Below, piece after piece: positions 33,778-45,737 of a stretch of 64,000 nt of DNA. The notes under the pieces are model-generated. The model ran no database searches. It saw only the letters and a list, made by a program, of their open reading frames with translations, and was not told where the DNA came from. The position numbers were made by a program, and so were the translations under genes. The stretch's first letter is position 1. Each line of letters begins with the position of its first letter. Source of the DNA: Hermodice carunculata. Lineage: Eukaryota; Annelida; Polychaeta; Eunicida; Amphinomidae. The stretch is from the NCBI GenBank assembly GCA_964020975.1, contig CAXHWN010002676.1, forward strand, positions 1 to 64,000. Direction: 5' to 3'.

Positions 33778-33902
33778 TTTTTTTTGGGGGGGGGGATCTT
33801 TTCAAAATTAATGAAACCACTTGGCCAACTCTTTCAAACTTCCACAGGAACATTCTGGATACACCCGTAACCTTGGTTTGTTCAACATGTAGTTCTATGA
33901 TT

Positions 33903-34193
33903 TTTAGCTCTGCTGACCTTAGGTTGCAGAGCTTGCATGAGCATATATGTAAGTCCATCTTCCCTTCCAGCCATCTGTAAACTTGTTGCTTATGAACAAG
34001 ATACAGTCCACAGTTTTCCAAGTTAGGCCCATGAAACTTCCAGGACTTGCCAAGTGTATAAAATTATGTGTTGAGTTCAATATTGGTGATGCCATCTGCA
34101 GTATTATGTAAAATATGGGTCAAATGTGAACATCTTATGGATACTCCAGCATCTCTTACTAGTTTCCACTGACATGGGGGGGTTGCATCACTT
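33903..34193 (+). mobile_element. H1b Helentron-like repeat, 5' part
   Basis: It opens TTTTTAGCTCTGCTGAC, CTTAG, GTTGCAGAGCT (an imperfect palindrome) and includes the H1b interior GTATTATGTAAAATATGGGT. An H3 copy then interrupts it in a T-run at 34192-34196. Confidence 0.65.
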
Positions 34194-34195
34194 TT

Positions 34196-35539
34196 TACCC
34201 TTCGGCCTTATGAGGCCGATGGGTATTGTCGTATCTGGCGCCGTCCACCTGTCTGTCCGTCCGTCCGTCCCATGGTTTTACCACCATAACTTCACAAATT
34301 TTTGAGACAGGACTTTCAAATTGCACATGATAGTACACTCTTATATGGCCTACATTGTGTGCAAGAATAGTTGACCTTGACGTAATTCTCAAGGTCACAC
34401 ACTGGTCACATGTGCTAAGCAAGGTTACCGCTCTAACTATTGAAAGCCTGCATCTAGCAATCTAAATCTTACACACAAGAAGCTTCATAGAGTGATCTAG
34501 AAGCCTATTGAAAATGGAGGTCATAGCTCTATATTTGACGTACTCTTTGAGGTCAAAAGTCAAGTGCACAATGGTGGTATTGGTATAAGTAAGGAAGGTT
34601 TTAAGTCAGTTACATGAAATTTTATACACACATGTATCAAAACCAAAAAATGTGTCTTGAATAAAAAGTAGGTCACTAGGTCAAGTTTCTCGGTCACAGT
34701 GACCTATTCATTGAAATTTTGTTGACCACTATAACTTCAGAAATTTTTGAGACAGGACTTTCAAATTGCACATGATGGTACACTTCTATATGGCCTACCT
34801 TGTGTGCAAGAATAGTTGACCTTGACGTAATTCTCAAGGTCACACAATGGTCACGTGCTGAGCGATGTTACCACTCTAACGATTGAAAGCCTGCATCTAG
34901 CAATCTAAAGCTTACACACAAGAAGCTTCATAGAGTGATCTAGAAGCCTATTGAAAATGGAGGTCATAGCTCTATATTTGACGTACTTTTTGAGGTCAAA
35001 GGTCAAGTGCACAATGGTGGTATTGGTATAAGTAAGGAAGTATTTCAGTCCGTTGCATGAAATTTTATACACACATGTATCATAACCAAAAAATGTGTCA
35101 TGAATCAAAAGTAGGTCACTAGGTCAAGTAATTGGGTCACAGTGACCTATTGCTTGAAATTTTGTTTACCCACTATAACTTCAGAAGCTTTTGAGACAGG
35201 ACTTTCAAATTGCATATGATAGTACACCACTGCAAGCATAATTGACCTTGGCGTAATTTTCAAGGTCACACACGGGTCACAAGTTTGCTGAGTGCATGCA
35301 TATAGAATTCTAAATCTTAAAACAAAAGAAGCAACACAGGGTGATCTAGAAGGCTAATTGAAAGTCAAGGTTATACCTCTATATTTGACCTAGTGTTTTG
35401 AGGTCAAAGGTCAAGTGTACAATAGTAGTATTTGTGTAGGTACATGTAACTATACCTGATACTATGGGACACTATTCCTATTCACTAACAGCAAAAGAGA
35501 TTGAAGGCGGCCAAAGGGTACTGCGTTCTTTGAACGGTA
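34196..35539 (+). mobile_element. H3 Helentron-like element, complete
   Basis: The 5' TACCCTTCGGCCTTATGAGGCC palindrome region and a GTCCGTCCGTCCGTCC microsatellite lead into about 2.5 tandem units of roughly 440 bp (ATAACTTCA...GAGACAGGACTTTC at about 34288, 34735 and 35175), each with a TGACCTTGA ... TCAAGGTCA palindrome. The 3' end has AAGGGTA (inverse of the 5' TACCCTT), the hairpin CGTTC-TTT-GAACG and GGTA before a T-run. Non-coding. Confidence 0.8.
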
Positions 35540-35748
35540 TTTTTACCTCTGCTGATCTAAGATTGCTCAGCTTATGTGACCACTCATGTCTGTCCATCTG
35601 TATATGTCTGTTTCTACATAAGTGTATCATACTACAGACATCTGTCTGTAGCACTTCCATTGTTTAGTGAGCGACTTGTAGAAGTCTGCTCTTTGAATGT
35701 GATACTCTATAACGGTGATTCAATCACTTAACTTATTAATTAGATAAT

Positions 35749-35870
35749 CAGGGACCGCTCGTAACGTTCGCCAATTCGCCAAAGGCGAGAAAAGGCTACT
35801 TTTGGCGATCAATAATTCCATTTGACTAAAATTTTGGCGAACAAAAAAATTTGGGCAATTTGCAGTAAAA
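35749..35870 (+). repeat. hAT left terminal and subterminal repeats
   Basis: After the TIR come TTCGCC, TTCGCC, AAAGGCGA, TTTGGCGA and TTTTGGCGAAC, short subterminal motifs in both directions. In hAT elements such motifs bind the transposase. Confidence 0.6.
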
Positions 35871-36012
35871 ACAACGTCAGTATCTGTGATCACAGGTCAG
35901 GGAACTCTATCATGACAAAGCGCGCCATCTTGCGGTAATTTTGACACTCTCAATGAGAATCTTGCGGCCCCGCGGGATTGGCCTGATTTGAACAGCTGGG
36001 CAGAACAACAAC

Positions 36013-36455
36013 ATGGCGTTGAAGCAAAAAGATGAACACGAGAATGATGAGCCTCTTGCACCGATTTTCAAGCGGGCAAAAGTAGAAACAACAAGGAAGA
36101 TAAAGGGATACTGGTTTACCCAGTACAAATGGCTCAGTCTCAACAAAGAGACAATGAAGTTTCACTTCGATCGGTGCATAAAAAGCACGAAAAAAAGAAC
36201 GCCTTCACCAGCGGAAAGGATGCCTCCAATCCAAAGGCGGATGATCTGCGGAAACATGAGAAAACAGCAGATCACAAGTTTGCTGTGGCCGCTCATTCCA
36301 GCGCTGAAAAGAAAGAAATGCCAAAGGCAGCTTCCAAGGCATATGCACACATGATGGATGCCATCGTGACGATGATGAAAAATGTGAAATACGTTGTACA
36401 AGAAGATTTGCCAAAGGAGAAAGTAGCGGCCCTGAATCAGTACTGCATTGAACTG
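36013..36455 (+). CDS. hAT transposase exon 1: TTF-type zinc-finger region
   Basis: ATG 36013 follows CAACAACATGGC-type context. The product starts MALKQKDEHENDEP and includes the K-rich KRAKVETTRKIKG segment. Then comes the TTF zinc-finger region with NAFTSG and DDLRKHEKTADHK, which lie in a different frame from the start. The frame change falls in an A7 run at 36190-36196, so one extra or missing A, possibly an assembly error, is the only visible fault. The exon ends at ACTG/GTATGC, phase 0. The domain binds the transposon ends. Confidence 0.8.
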
Positions 36456-36894
36456 GTATGCGACTTTTCTTTTCTTTTTTTTTTCCCTACTTCATTACTG
36501 TTTGTACTGGTCACTCGACTTGATTTTCCATCATTGTAAAATCACTGAAAACATTAATTCCTCACAACTCGGAAGACAAATTGGGAATTTTCAAGTGACT
36601 GAAAATGTATTTCCTCCCAACGTGGAGACTGAATGCTAATTGTAAGTTACTGAATTTGAAAATAAAACGACCAAAATATAATTTTTCAAAACTTTTTTCG
36701 TCCATTGTCAAGTCAATAACATGATCTTTAACCCAGTTTAGGCTGGCAGGAAATTAATATTGTGGTTTAGTGATGTAAACTGCATTGTTTTTTTGTTTTT
36801 TGTTTTTTTCAAGCAAATTTACAGGGAGACTGCACAAGCCATTCTTATTAATTATTTTCACTTATCTTGTTTTTTTTAAATTTTATTCTTGCAG

Positions 36895-38451
36895 AAATGT
36901 CCTGGCTTGAGTGGACTTGTGCAACACCAACTCACTTATACAAGCCACAAAGCTGTTGATGAATTTATTGAGATAATGGCTGGCCTTGTGGAGGAAGACA
37001 TAACAAACAGTATGTGCGGCGCGATTGCTTTGTTATTTGACGAGTCCACTGATATTAGCGTGACACAGAACATGATTGTTTACATCAGAGGTATTGTGAG
37101 TGGAAGACTCCATACACACTTCCTCTCCATATCGGACTTGGAGGGCTGCAAGGCTGAAGATATCTTCCGTCACCTCCAGAAGTTGATCCGAGACAAAGGT
37201 CTGAAGATTGAGAATCTTGTGGCTATAGGAACAGATGGGGCCAGTGTCATGACTGGCAAGAAGAGTGGAGTAACCACAAGGTTAAAAGAAGTAAACCAGT
37301 ATATGTTGTCTTTACATTGTGCCGCCCATAGACTTGCCCTGGCCAGTTCTCAAGCAGCAAACAGTTTGCCATATTTGGTAAAATATCAAGACACACATAA
37401 CTCCATCCACAAGATCTGTCAGAACTCTCCACGCAGTGGGTGTGTACTTGAGCAAGCACAGAAATCTCTTGGTGAGAAGGAACTCAAATTTAAGCAAGTG
37501 TACGGCACACGTTGGCTGTCGTTTCACCATGGGGTTGAGGTTATGTTGGAGTGTTATGATAGTCTGGTGTCAGCCTTAGAAGAAGAGAACAAGAACAATG
37601 CTAGGGCAGTTGGACTGCTAAAGTCTGTATCCAAGTTTGACTTCATTGCAGTGACTCACTATCTCATGGATGTGCTTGATATTGTCAACATTCTGTGTCT
37701 TGCACTCCAGGCCACCAATCTTACCTATGATGATGTTCTGTCTCACATTGACATTACCAAATCCAATCTACTGGCCTTGAAGGAAACACCTGATACCCAT
37801 GTCAAGGAATTTGTGGACTCTTTGCCGACTAAAGATCTTGATGACTTAGCAGAACTTGGTTCATTCCAATACAAGTCGCACACACTGCAAGTGAACAAGA
37901 AGCATGTCCAGACCTACAGGGGTGTTGCATCTAAGTTTGTTGACAAACTTGTGGAAAATCTCAATTCCAGATTCAGTTCTGATGACAAGTTGTTGTCTCC
38001 ATTCCAGGTTTTGAGCAACAAGAACTTACCACTGGAGGAAGAGCTTAGTGATTATGGCAATGCAGAAATGGCAACACTGGCTGAGCACTATGGGGTTCAA
38101 ACAGGTGATATTAAGCCACGCATTTGTACTGAAAAACTGTTGCTGGAGTGGCAAACTACAAAGCACATCATGCTCAAAAACAAGCACTTGTCACACTCAG
38201 ACTTCTGGGCTATGTTCTTTAACAAGTATGAAGCATCCTTGGCTAGCATTGCTTTTCTGGCAAAAGTGTACTTGTTGTTGCCCCCTACTACAGTAGATGC
38301 AGAAAGGGGATTTAGTCGCCAGAACTTAATCAAAACTGCACTACATACCAACATGAGCATCAAAAGCCTGGACAGACTGATGATGCTGAAAATTGAAGGA
38401 CATGCATTCAGGGACTATGACAGAGCATTTGAAGTGTGGTTTTCTAGTTAA
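36895..38451 (+). CDS. hAT transposase exon 2: RNase H-like catalytic and dimerisation domains
   Basis: A GT-AG intron of 439 bp (36456-36894, acceptor TTATTCTTGCAG) joins exon 1 to this 518-codon frame. It reads KCPGLSGLVQHQL at its start. Catalytic Asp candidates are in ALLFDESTDIS and AIGTDGASVMTG. The SLHCAAHRLAL and YGTRWLSFHHG motifs follow, and the C-terminus has the hAT dimerisation signature PTTVDAERGFSRQNLIKT. No stop interrupts it before TAA at 38449-38451. The closest relatives I know are ZNF862-like hAT proteins. Presence of TIRs argues for a transposon and not a domesticated gene. Confidence 0.9.
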   Translation, partial: KCPGLSGLVQHQLTYTSHKAVDEFIEIMAGLVEEDITNSMCGAIALLFDESTDISVTQNMIVYIRGIVSGRLHTHFLSISDLEGCKAEDIFRHLQKLIRDKGLKIENLVAIGTDGASVMTGKKSGVTTRLKEVNQYMLSLHCAAHRLALASSQAANSLPYLVKYQDTHNSIHKICQNSPRSGCVLEQAQKSLGEKELKFKQVYGTRWLSFHHGVEVMLECYDSLVSALEEENKNNARAVGLLKSVSKFDFIAVTHYLMDVLDIVNILCLALQATNLTYDDVLSHIDITKSNLLALKETPDTHVKEFVDSLPTKDLDDLAELGSFQYKSHTLQVNKKHVQTYRGVASKFVDKLVENLNSRFSSDDKLLSPFQVLSNKNLPLEEELSDYGNAEMATLAEHYGVQTGDIKPRICTEKLLLEWQTTKHIMLKNKHLSHSDFWAMFFNKYEASLASIAFLAKVYLLLPPTTVDAERGFSRQNLIKTALHTNMSIKSLDRLMMLKIEGHAFRDYDRAFEVWFSS

Positions 38452-39062
38452 GATCGTAGACTATTCCAACAATTTCAAGAAAGAAATTAGATATGAACAC
38501 TGACTCACTCAAAGTTAATGAACAGTCACAGATCTGACTGAATAATTTTGAACTGAACAATTTACATGAAGTTAGTTATGAACAATTTAGTTAATGAACA
38601 GTGCCAGATCTGACAGAATAATTTTGAGCTTGACAATTTATTATATCATATCGTATGAACACTCAGTGCTACAATGGGCAGTAACAGATCTGACTGAAAA
38701 CTTTTGAACTGAAAATGGGGTGTTTTATTGATGCATACAGTGATAGTAGACGGCTGATAGAAATTATTCTCTAATCCACTCCAGGATCTCAGTTCAGACT
38801 CTAAACTTACAATTTATTGGTGCAAAGTAATTATAAGTTTTTAGTAAGCTGGTATTAGTTAAGTCCTAGTCAACACCAGCTTCTCAGCTCAGACTGAAAA
38901 CTCGCATTTTATTGGTGCAAACTTTTTATCAGTAAACTAATGAAAGTCCTAGTCAGTGCCAGTTTCTCAATTCAAACTGAGTTTTACATGGTGCATCCAA
39001 GTTTCTTAATTTAACTTAAAATTGTAGATAGAAGTTTTTGTTTTATTATTATATTTTATGTT

Positions 39063-39093
39063 CGGAACGAGCGGGACTCGAACCTGCAACCTT
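39063..39093 (-). other. tRNA-like T-arm fragment in the hAT 3' region
   Basis: On the minus strand the text reads GGTTGCAGGTTCGAGTCCCG followed by CTCGTTCCG. It includes a B-box (GGTTCGAGTCC) and a near-paired T stem. No acceptor partner or D arm is found upstream, so it is a fragment or SINE relic and not a tRNA gene. Confidence 0.35.
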
Positions 39094-39837
39094 AAGGAAA
39101 TGCCGAAAATATTATTATCTCTATATTAGTAACAGTTCATTGTATAGTGAAGAAAATCACTGTTTATGTGATAATTACTATTTTGAATTCCAATTATGAA
39201 ATTAAGATTTTATTTGAATTGTGTGATACATCACATAGGAAAAAATCTGACTTTATTATAATGTGGATAGAGTTTAAAGACATATCATTTTAAAGCCACT
39301 GGTGATAGATGCAGTTTTTCCATGTTTATTTGTGACAATGTGGATGAAACAAACATGATAGAGAGTCACAGGTGGCAACAGGTTTCATAATTTATAAGTA
39401 AGCACTCTGCAGGAAAAGCCACTGGTGATAGATGAAGGTTTTTCACATTTATTTATGATAATGTGAATGATACAAAGTAAGCAGTCTGCTACTGGTGCTG
39501 GTCCTTGCTTGGGTCATCAGAATGAAAATAGAATTATAGTAAGTAGACTTGTGGTTTTGTCTCAATTCTTAGAACTCTGTGGGTAAGCTGTTTGAATCTG
39601 CAGTGCTATCTTCAGCCTTGTTAGACTTAGTTGTCTTGCAAGTGGCTTTGCATAACATGATGTCTGGGGCTCTTCACTCTGGAAAAGAAAACTACAGAGT
39701 TAAAATTGTATGCATTTCCTTTCTCTAAATTAATCATCTATTTAATTTGGGCTGAATCAAACAGCTTAACCAGTGAGAACAGTAATAAACTGTAATTCCC
39801 ACTTTCCCTGCAAATCAAAAAGTAGCATTTTTGGGGG

Positions 39838-39965
39838 GTCCACGGCACCAAGGGAAATTTCAATTTTGGCTACAAGTTTGTGGCTACAAGATTGAAAATT
39901 GGCTAACAAAAATTTGATTTGGCTAAAAATTTGGCTACCCAAAAAAATGGCTAGATCGGTCCCTG
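39838..39965 (+). repeat. hAT right terminal and subterminal repeats
   Basis: Six TTGGCTA-type motifs (TTTTGGCTACA, GTGGCTACAAG, TTGGCTAACA, TTGGCTAAAA, TTGGCTACCC, ATGGCTAG) precede the TIR, at spacings of about 10-25 bp. They are close to, but not identical with, the TTGGCGA motifs of the left end. Confidence 0.6.
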
Positions 39966-41477
39966 GATAATGTTCCAGATTCATAGATATCACAAAAATG
40001 ACATAGGCCTACTTTCTACTTTTGCTATAAACTGAGCTGACGAACTAGTCAGAGAAACCAAAGTAGTGATAGGCCTACCAATTTTCTTTTTCTTTTTTGC
40101 AGAAGTAATAAAATTTGGATTTTGAGTGGTTGGGCCTATACATATTGGAAACACTATAGTCTGTATTTAATGAAGAATATTTCAAAGGTTGAAAGGACCG
40201 GTTTAAAACCACCAGTTACCTTTTGTGGGTAACTGCCTGTCTCAAGTCAGGAGTGAAATTTGTTTCTTCACATTGGTATTGGAAGATGAATGTTGATGCT
40301 TTGGTAACTGTGGAATCTCTTTGCTGTCATTGTTGGGTTGATATTTATGAATATGGGTCATGTTTTTCTACATTAGTGTATCATGCTAGAGATGTCCGCC
40401 TGTAAACTTTTGCTCCTTTGCGTGATACCATCCACAGTTTTCAAGTTAACCTTGCTAGGAGAACTTTCAGGACTTATAGGGTGTGTGAAAATCAAGGTCA
40501 AATTTAATATTGGTGGTGTCCCCTATAGTACTATGTGATATATGGGTTGAAATGTTAAAATCTTGTGAATGCTCTAGCATCTTTAATTTGTGGTGGATCT
40601 TCATGAAATGTGGTGGGATTATGGCCGAAGTCAAAATCTCAATCAAGGTTGATACTAGTGGCACCATCTATAGTTTGAAAGAAATTATAAGTAAAAATGT
40701 GTTCAAACTTATATTAATTTCAAGAATGCAGCTAGTCTCACCAAATTTATAGGATATGTGTATCATGGCTAAAACTGGAATGTTACACTTTATGGATGAC
40801 CTTGATCTTCTTGTTCAAGGTCACCAGCACTATAAAGTTGATAGTAGTAAGTAGCTATTGATGGGCCTTGTACATTTAATTGCGGTTATGGTGTGATTAA
40901 AACATTACATGTTTATTACAGAAACAAATCCCTATTGTTTGTGAAGTACTGGTGGTGCCACCTGTTGTAATTTATGGAGAATTTGCCAAATAGATGGTAA
41001 ACACATTCAATTTATTATTTTCATAATGCCTTACATTACAAAATTTACAAGAAAATGCAACAACTCCTACAATTTTCAATGTAGACGCATGTAACTTTCA
41101 GAACTGAAATCAGATAAAAATACTTGAGTATGATATTGGTGGCACTACCTGCAATATTATGTAACCTAGGGATCAAAATGTGAAGATCTTCGGAATAATC
41201 TAACATCTTTAATTTTTTATGGACAGTCATTAAATTTGGTTGGATGGAGGGGGAGGTCAAAGTCTGGATCAAGGGTGATACTGGTGGCACCACCACTGGT
41301 TGTACGCAAATTAAAGGTTTAAATATATTGAAACTGATAAAAAATTATTATTCCAGCAAAGAATGCAGCTAGCCATACAAAATGTATAGGATATATGTAC
41401 CATAACTAAAATTAGAATATTACATAATATCGATGACTGTGAGTCAGCAGAGCACGAGGCCCATGGGCCTCTTGTTT

Positions 41478-44082
41478 CTGTCCTTCCATCTGAAAATGCT
41501 TGTCAAGACTGCACTTCCTATACCCTACTCGATACTCACAGATACCAGACCTAGTGTATGGGTACTTCTTGGGATAAGAGTGTTTTGTACCAAAATTAGG
41601 TCAGTGTGACCTAGACATTCGACCCTGTCATAGAGTGTTACAGGTGGGGGACATGTTTCCTATACTGAACTGTGAAAAAGATGCAGCTTGGCAGTCCCGT
41701 AAGAGGAGAGGGGATGCTGTTGCAGTCGTCAAGCATCTGACTCCATGCAACTCTCTGTTTTTTATCCACGTTTCCCAGAACTGGGATTCTGCAGCCTCGC
41801 ACCAGTGATGTGACCGTCATAAGTGTCAGGGGCAATTCCCACTAGAAGCGCTCCATTCACAGCATGCATAAATGTGACGATGAAAGCAGCCAGCAGAGGT
41901 GTAGGCACATGAATAGGGTCTCTCATATGAATGGGAGGGTATTAATATATTATATGGGAAGGGGAACCTCCACCCCTCATTACATTACCCCCTTCTCAGT
42001 TCAGGATGTCCTGGTGTGACCAGTGTGACTTTACATTTTCAATTTATTTTGAGAGACTTGGCATCCAAAATTCTATATAGTGCTCCCATTATAAAGTAAA
42101 ACTTACCTCTAGGGAATTTTGAAAGCATTGAATGTTACTACACTTTTAAAAATTATTTAACTCTTAGTTTTAACTATCAAGAATGCAATTTTAAGGACAG
42201 GTAAGACACCAAAAATAAATCCCACTTTAATCAATCATAGCTCAAAATGTATTTGCGTTACGATAACATATCATATATGTGTGTACTCGTCATACTCCAA
42301 AGAACTTATATGTCCTGTATTTGGGTGTCTGTGATGTTAATTGTTGAATAAACAATTGAAAGTTGACCGCAAAGTGTCTACCCCATAAATGTCGGGGTCA
42401 CTAATTATTTGTGGTAAAATCATAATTACACTTGCATCTTAATCCTAACATATTGGCAACAAAAACCATCCTGCGATTTTTTATGTTTGGTTTAGTTTTT
42501 CTGTTATCCATCCTCAAAGTTTGACGTTTCAATTTTCCCTTTGATTTTCAGGATCTTCATTTTCTTCATTTCATATAGAAAAATAACGAAGCAAAATTTA
42601 GAAAATCGCTGAATTGTATTTGCAGTTCAGACATTACAGAATCAAAAGCTGTTAACCAGATTAAATTTCGCCCAGCCGTTTTCTTGGAATAACCATTCCT
42701 TTGTGGGGTTCTCGTCCTATTATCTTTTCTGAGAAAACAAGCTTCAAAGGCCTTTGATGTTGATCATTTGCCTCTGAAACAATACCATTTGCTCCAGTTG
42801 AGCTGATGTTTGTACAAAACGTAGTAAACATCATCCCTTAACATTTGGGGAGGATGTCAATCAATTATTCGCTAATCACATGAATAAAAGAGCCTTTGAA
42901 GTACGGAAAACATTATTCAGCGATCTGTCAAACGGCGACACCGATAGTCTGGTTTCAATGTGTGACGTCATGGAGGCGGCCCTTCGGGCCCTGTGACCTC
43001 AAGCCTAGCAGCAAAAGTTGTGTTGTCTTGCTTTGGTGGGACGGCCTGCGGCCGCTCGTGGTCAGTGCACAGATGGCGGGTTTGGTCTTCCGCCCCTACC
43101 TCTTCATCCCGTTTCGGGGGATAGCATTTTATTGTATTTACTCCTATCTGTATACTTTATGTAGTTAGCTTGTTAGACTTGTCTTTACACTTTACTTACT
43201 TAGTTTGTCATTATTTTGGGCCTATTTTCTCAAGGAGTTTCATTTCTCTTTCCAACCTGAGTTTTGTAACGCTATTTTGTGTGTTTTCTCTACTGTCCAC
43301 GTTTATGCTTATTTCTATATGTTTATTTGTACTTTTATTTCCTCATCCCTGGGTTTCGATAAGATATTATTATGTACGTGGGTATTGTTGATTAAGGTGC
43401 CAGTGATTTTTTCCCCGCCTGTCCTTGGTGTGAAGGACCACTGGGGTAATCCATCGCAGTACGGCCTTTAAAGTTTGAAGGGACATCGTCTGACGATACC
43501 AGCTCCTCTTGAACATTTAAAGTCTCCCTTCATTAGAACGCAAAACAAGCAAGATAACTATAAAGTAAACCACTAAGGCTATGATATGTTTGCATGTTTG
43601 CATCTTTTCAGTGCACACAAACATACTTTCGGCATGCCACCTTATTTTACATTACCGCCCTGATACCACTCTCCTTTTGCCATGGGCCGTTACTACCTGC
43701 AGCCACGTGACAGGCTGTTAAGTATGATTGACGGGTGGCATTGTTCCGCTTGGCAGCTGAAAACCAAAAGAATGACACATGGACTTTCGGATGTGCACAT
43801 GCCTGTGTGGTTTTGGCATTTTTCTCATATTTTTACTTTAGTTCAAAGCTTGAAATTTTCACAACTAAGAGAAAGGACATTTATCTTGTAAAAACAGTTA
43901 AAATCTCAAAATCGGCCATGCAAAGGTTTTTGGTGTCTTAACTGTCCTTAAACAGCTTTTAAACAGGAATTTTGAAACAATGGCTGATGCCAAACTTTCA
44001 AATAACAAATCAACAAGATTTATTCAAATGCTGCTGTTGAGTATCAAATTTTAGCCTGAAGGCAATAATCATTTTTAGCCCA
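41478..44082. other. unassigned intronic stretch
   Basis: No repeat family or exon is recognised. The overlapping frames at 42896-43471 are Phe/Cys/Leu-rich and show no domain. A GGCCC-rich patch at 42970-43070 is the only compositional change. Confidence 0.4.
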
Positions 44083-44760
44083 CATAGGCCAGAGGGGTAT
44101 TGTCATCAGCCACATGGCTGTCCGTCCGTCCATGCCTTGTTACCGCCATATCTCCAAAAATTCTCACTTAACCGAGACCAAATTTTTATTACAGGGGTTA
44201 TTATTATTATTGAGCTGTTTCAAATGCCTATCAAAAGTGGGTCACTAGGTCACACTTAGATTACAGAGCTACATTGAAGAAAAAACGGCATTAACACAAT
44301 ACTTAAAAATATTTAATGTAGCTTCATCAATTATTTATGACAGTTGGTCCTAAGGATGCCCCAGACACCTATCGAAAACTAGGTCAATAAGTCACATGTT
44401 TAAGTCACAATGCTACATTGAAGACAATGGCATTGCCATGATATCTCTGCTCATTGCATTTGCACCAAAGCTTTGTCATTAGGTCTCCAAATATGATATC
44501 TCCAAAAATTAAATTACTCATTGTAGCTGCACCAATTCTTTATGACAGTTGGTCCTATGGATGTCTCAGACACCTAGTGAAAAGTAGGTCACTGGGTCAC
44601 ACATTTAGGTCACAGTGTTGCATTGAAGACAACAGCTGTGCCATGATATCTCTGCTGATTGCATTTGCACCATAGATTTGTCATTAAGTCAAACAGAAGT
44701 AACCTTGACCTAAATGTGACACACTTCAATGTCACATGTAGGTCACTGTCACTCATCGGT
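44083..44760 (+). mobile_element. H4 Helentron-like repeat, 5' end and tandem core
   Basis: It starts TTTTAGCCCACATAGGCCAG with GGGGTATTGTCATC (compare H3 GGGTATTGTCG) and a GTCCGTCCGTCC tract. About 2.5 units of about 201 bp follow (GACAGTTGGTCCTA at about 44340 and 44541). Units carry AGGTCAC half-sites but no close inverted pair. No 3' hairpin was identified. Confidence 0.55.
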
Positions 44761-45737
44761 ACTGTTTTCCCATAAGTCTGACAATTGAATATCAGTGACC
44801 TACAGCAACTTCTGTTTTCGTCACTTACACATACTTAAGCTGTATGATCACATGCTGATACTAGAGGAGTATGCAGATTCAAGCAAACTTCACTGTATTT
44901 TTGCCACCTATGTCTCTGGGGTACTTCAGATCCTTATTGACAATGAGTTGGGACACACTTTAGGTAAGGGTGCAGATTTTATACTTATTTAGTTTAAATG
45001 CTGTCATCGTCAATACATTATGGCAATGGTGATATACATAGCTAAGGCTATTTTATTGCTTCGGTAAACCAAATATCATTTGATTGGGCAACATTTCAAC
45101 ATTAATCAAATTCCCAGTTATCAACCCTGGCTGAGGGTTTTTCGGTCTTTGACCGGTTTCTAGTCAGACATTTCTGACAGACAAAACATAATGACAGAAT
45201 CTGGACATTTTCACAAGTTCGAAAGAAATATGAGAATAAAAATTTTCATAAAGACAAGTACTTTCATTTCAAGACATGTATTACAGGACATATTAAATGT
45301 CAAGTACACCACAAAGGATATACAAAGCGAACAGTACATGTGCAGGGTAGATATCAGTTAGGGTCAGCTAGTAATATTGTACATGATCTTTGGATTGTGG
45401 GCCGAGGAGCTGGTGGAGACTTATTTATTTGATATGTAGATGTGCCATTCTTCCGGCACAATATTCCTGATAGGCAAGTGGTCCCCCAAGGACGCTCCTT
45501 ATCCTGCTACAGACAAGAGTCTCAAGATCACTTTCCAATGGTGAAGATCCCAAAGACAATTGCCAGCTGATGTATTGTACGTAGTCTCACCAGTTGAAAA
45601 ATGGATGAATTCATGTAGGATGGAGGTACCTCTGAATACTCTTTCAGTAGACACCTCCAATCTTTAGCTACCTGGGGCAAATCATCCACATCAGACCCAA
45701 TTTCTTGGCACAGTATTAAAAAACTGCCACCAAATTA
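44761..45737. other. unassigned intronic stretch
   Basis: Nothing is recognised. It might include the 3' non-coding end of the minus-strand gypsy fossil to its right, but I found no LTR. Confidence 0.35.

Larger units (their letters stand above)
35749..39965 (+). mobile_element. hAT transposon, nearly intact, with TIRs and an intron
   Basis: The left end CAGGGACCGCTC and the right end GATCGGTCCCTG are inverted repeats (11 of 12 match). GATAAT flanks both ends directly; hAT elements normally make 8 bp, so two positions may have changed or the edges may be off by a base or two. A two-exon transposase gene occupies the left and centre. The right 1.5 kb is non-coding and has several decayed internal duplications (for example CAGATCTGACTGAATAATTT three times between 38530 and 38700). 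Confidence 0.9.
35541..41477 (+). mobile_element. H1b Helentron-like element split by the hAT transposon
   Basis: The 5' end is ACCTCTGCTGATCTAAGATT with a paired GCTCAGC. The interior matches 8714-9600 and continues after the hAT element at 39966. It includes two diverged copies of a unit with GGTGGCACCACC-type ends near 40510-40680 and 41140-41290. The 3' end at 41452-41477 is TCAGCAGAGCACG, the palindrome AGGCCCATGGGCCT and CTTGTTT. Confidence 0.75.

Noticed and set aside
33567-34021. proteins with SIYL, HPSI or WMDG repeats
   Set aside because: Translation of the CTAT/CCAT microsatellite.
36889-38451. a domesticated ZNF862-like host gene
   Set aside because: The frame lies between matching terminal inverted repeats with duplicated flanking bases, and an uninterrupted paralogue of the site exists in the window, so it is a transposon.
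39063-39093. a functional tRNA gene
   Set aside because: Only the T arm and part of an acceptor strand are present; no D or anticodon arm at the right distance.
42896-43471. overlapping Phe- and Leu-rich membrane-protein-like frames
   Set aside because: Three overlapping frames in T-rich DNA are equally open, with no conserved domain or splice signals.
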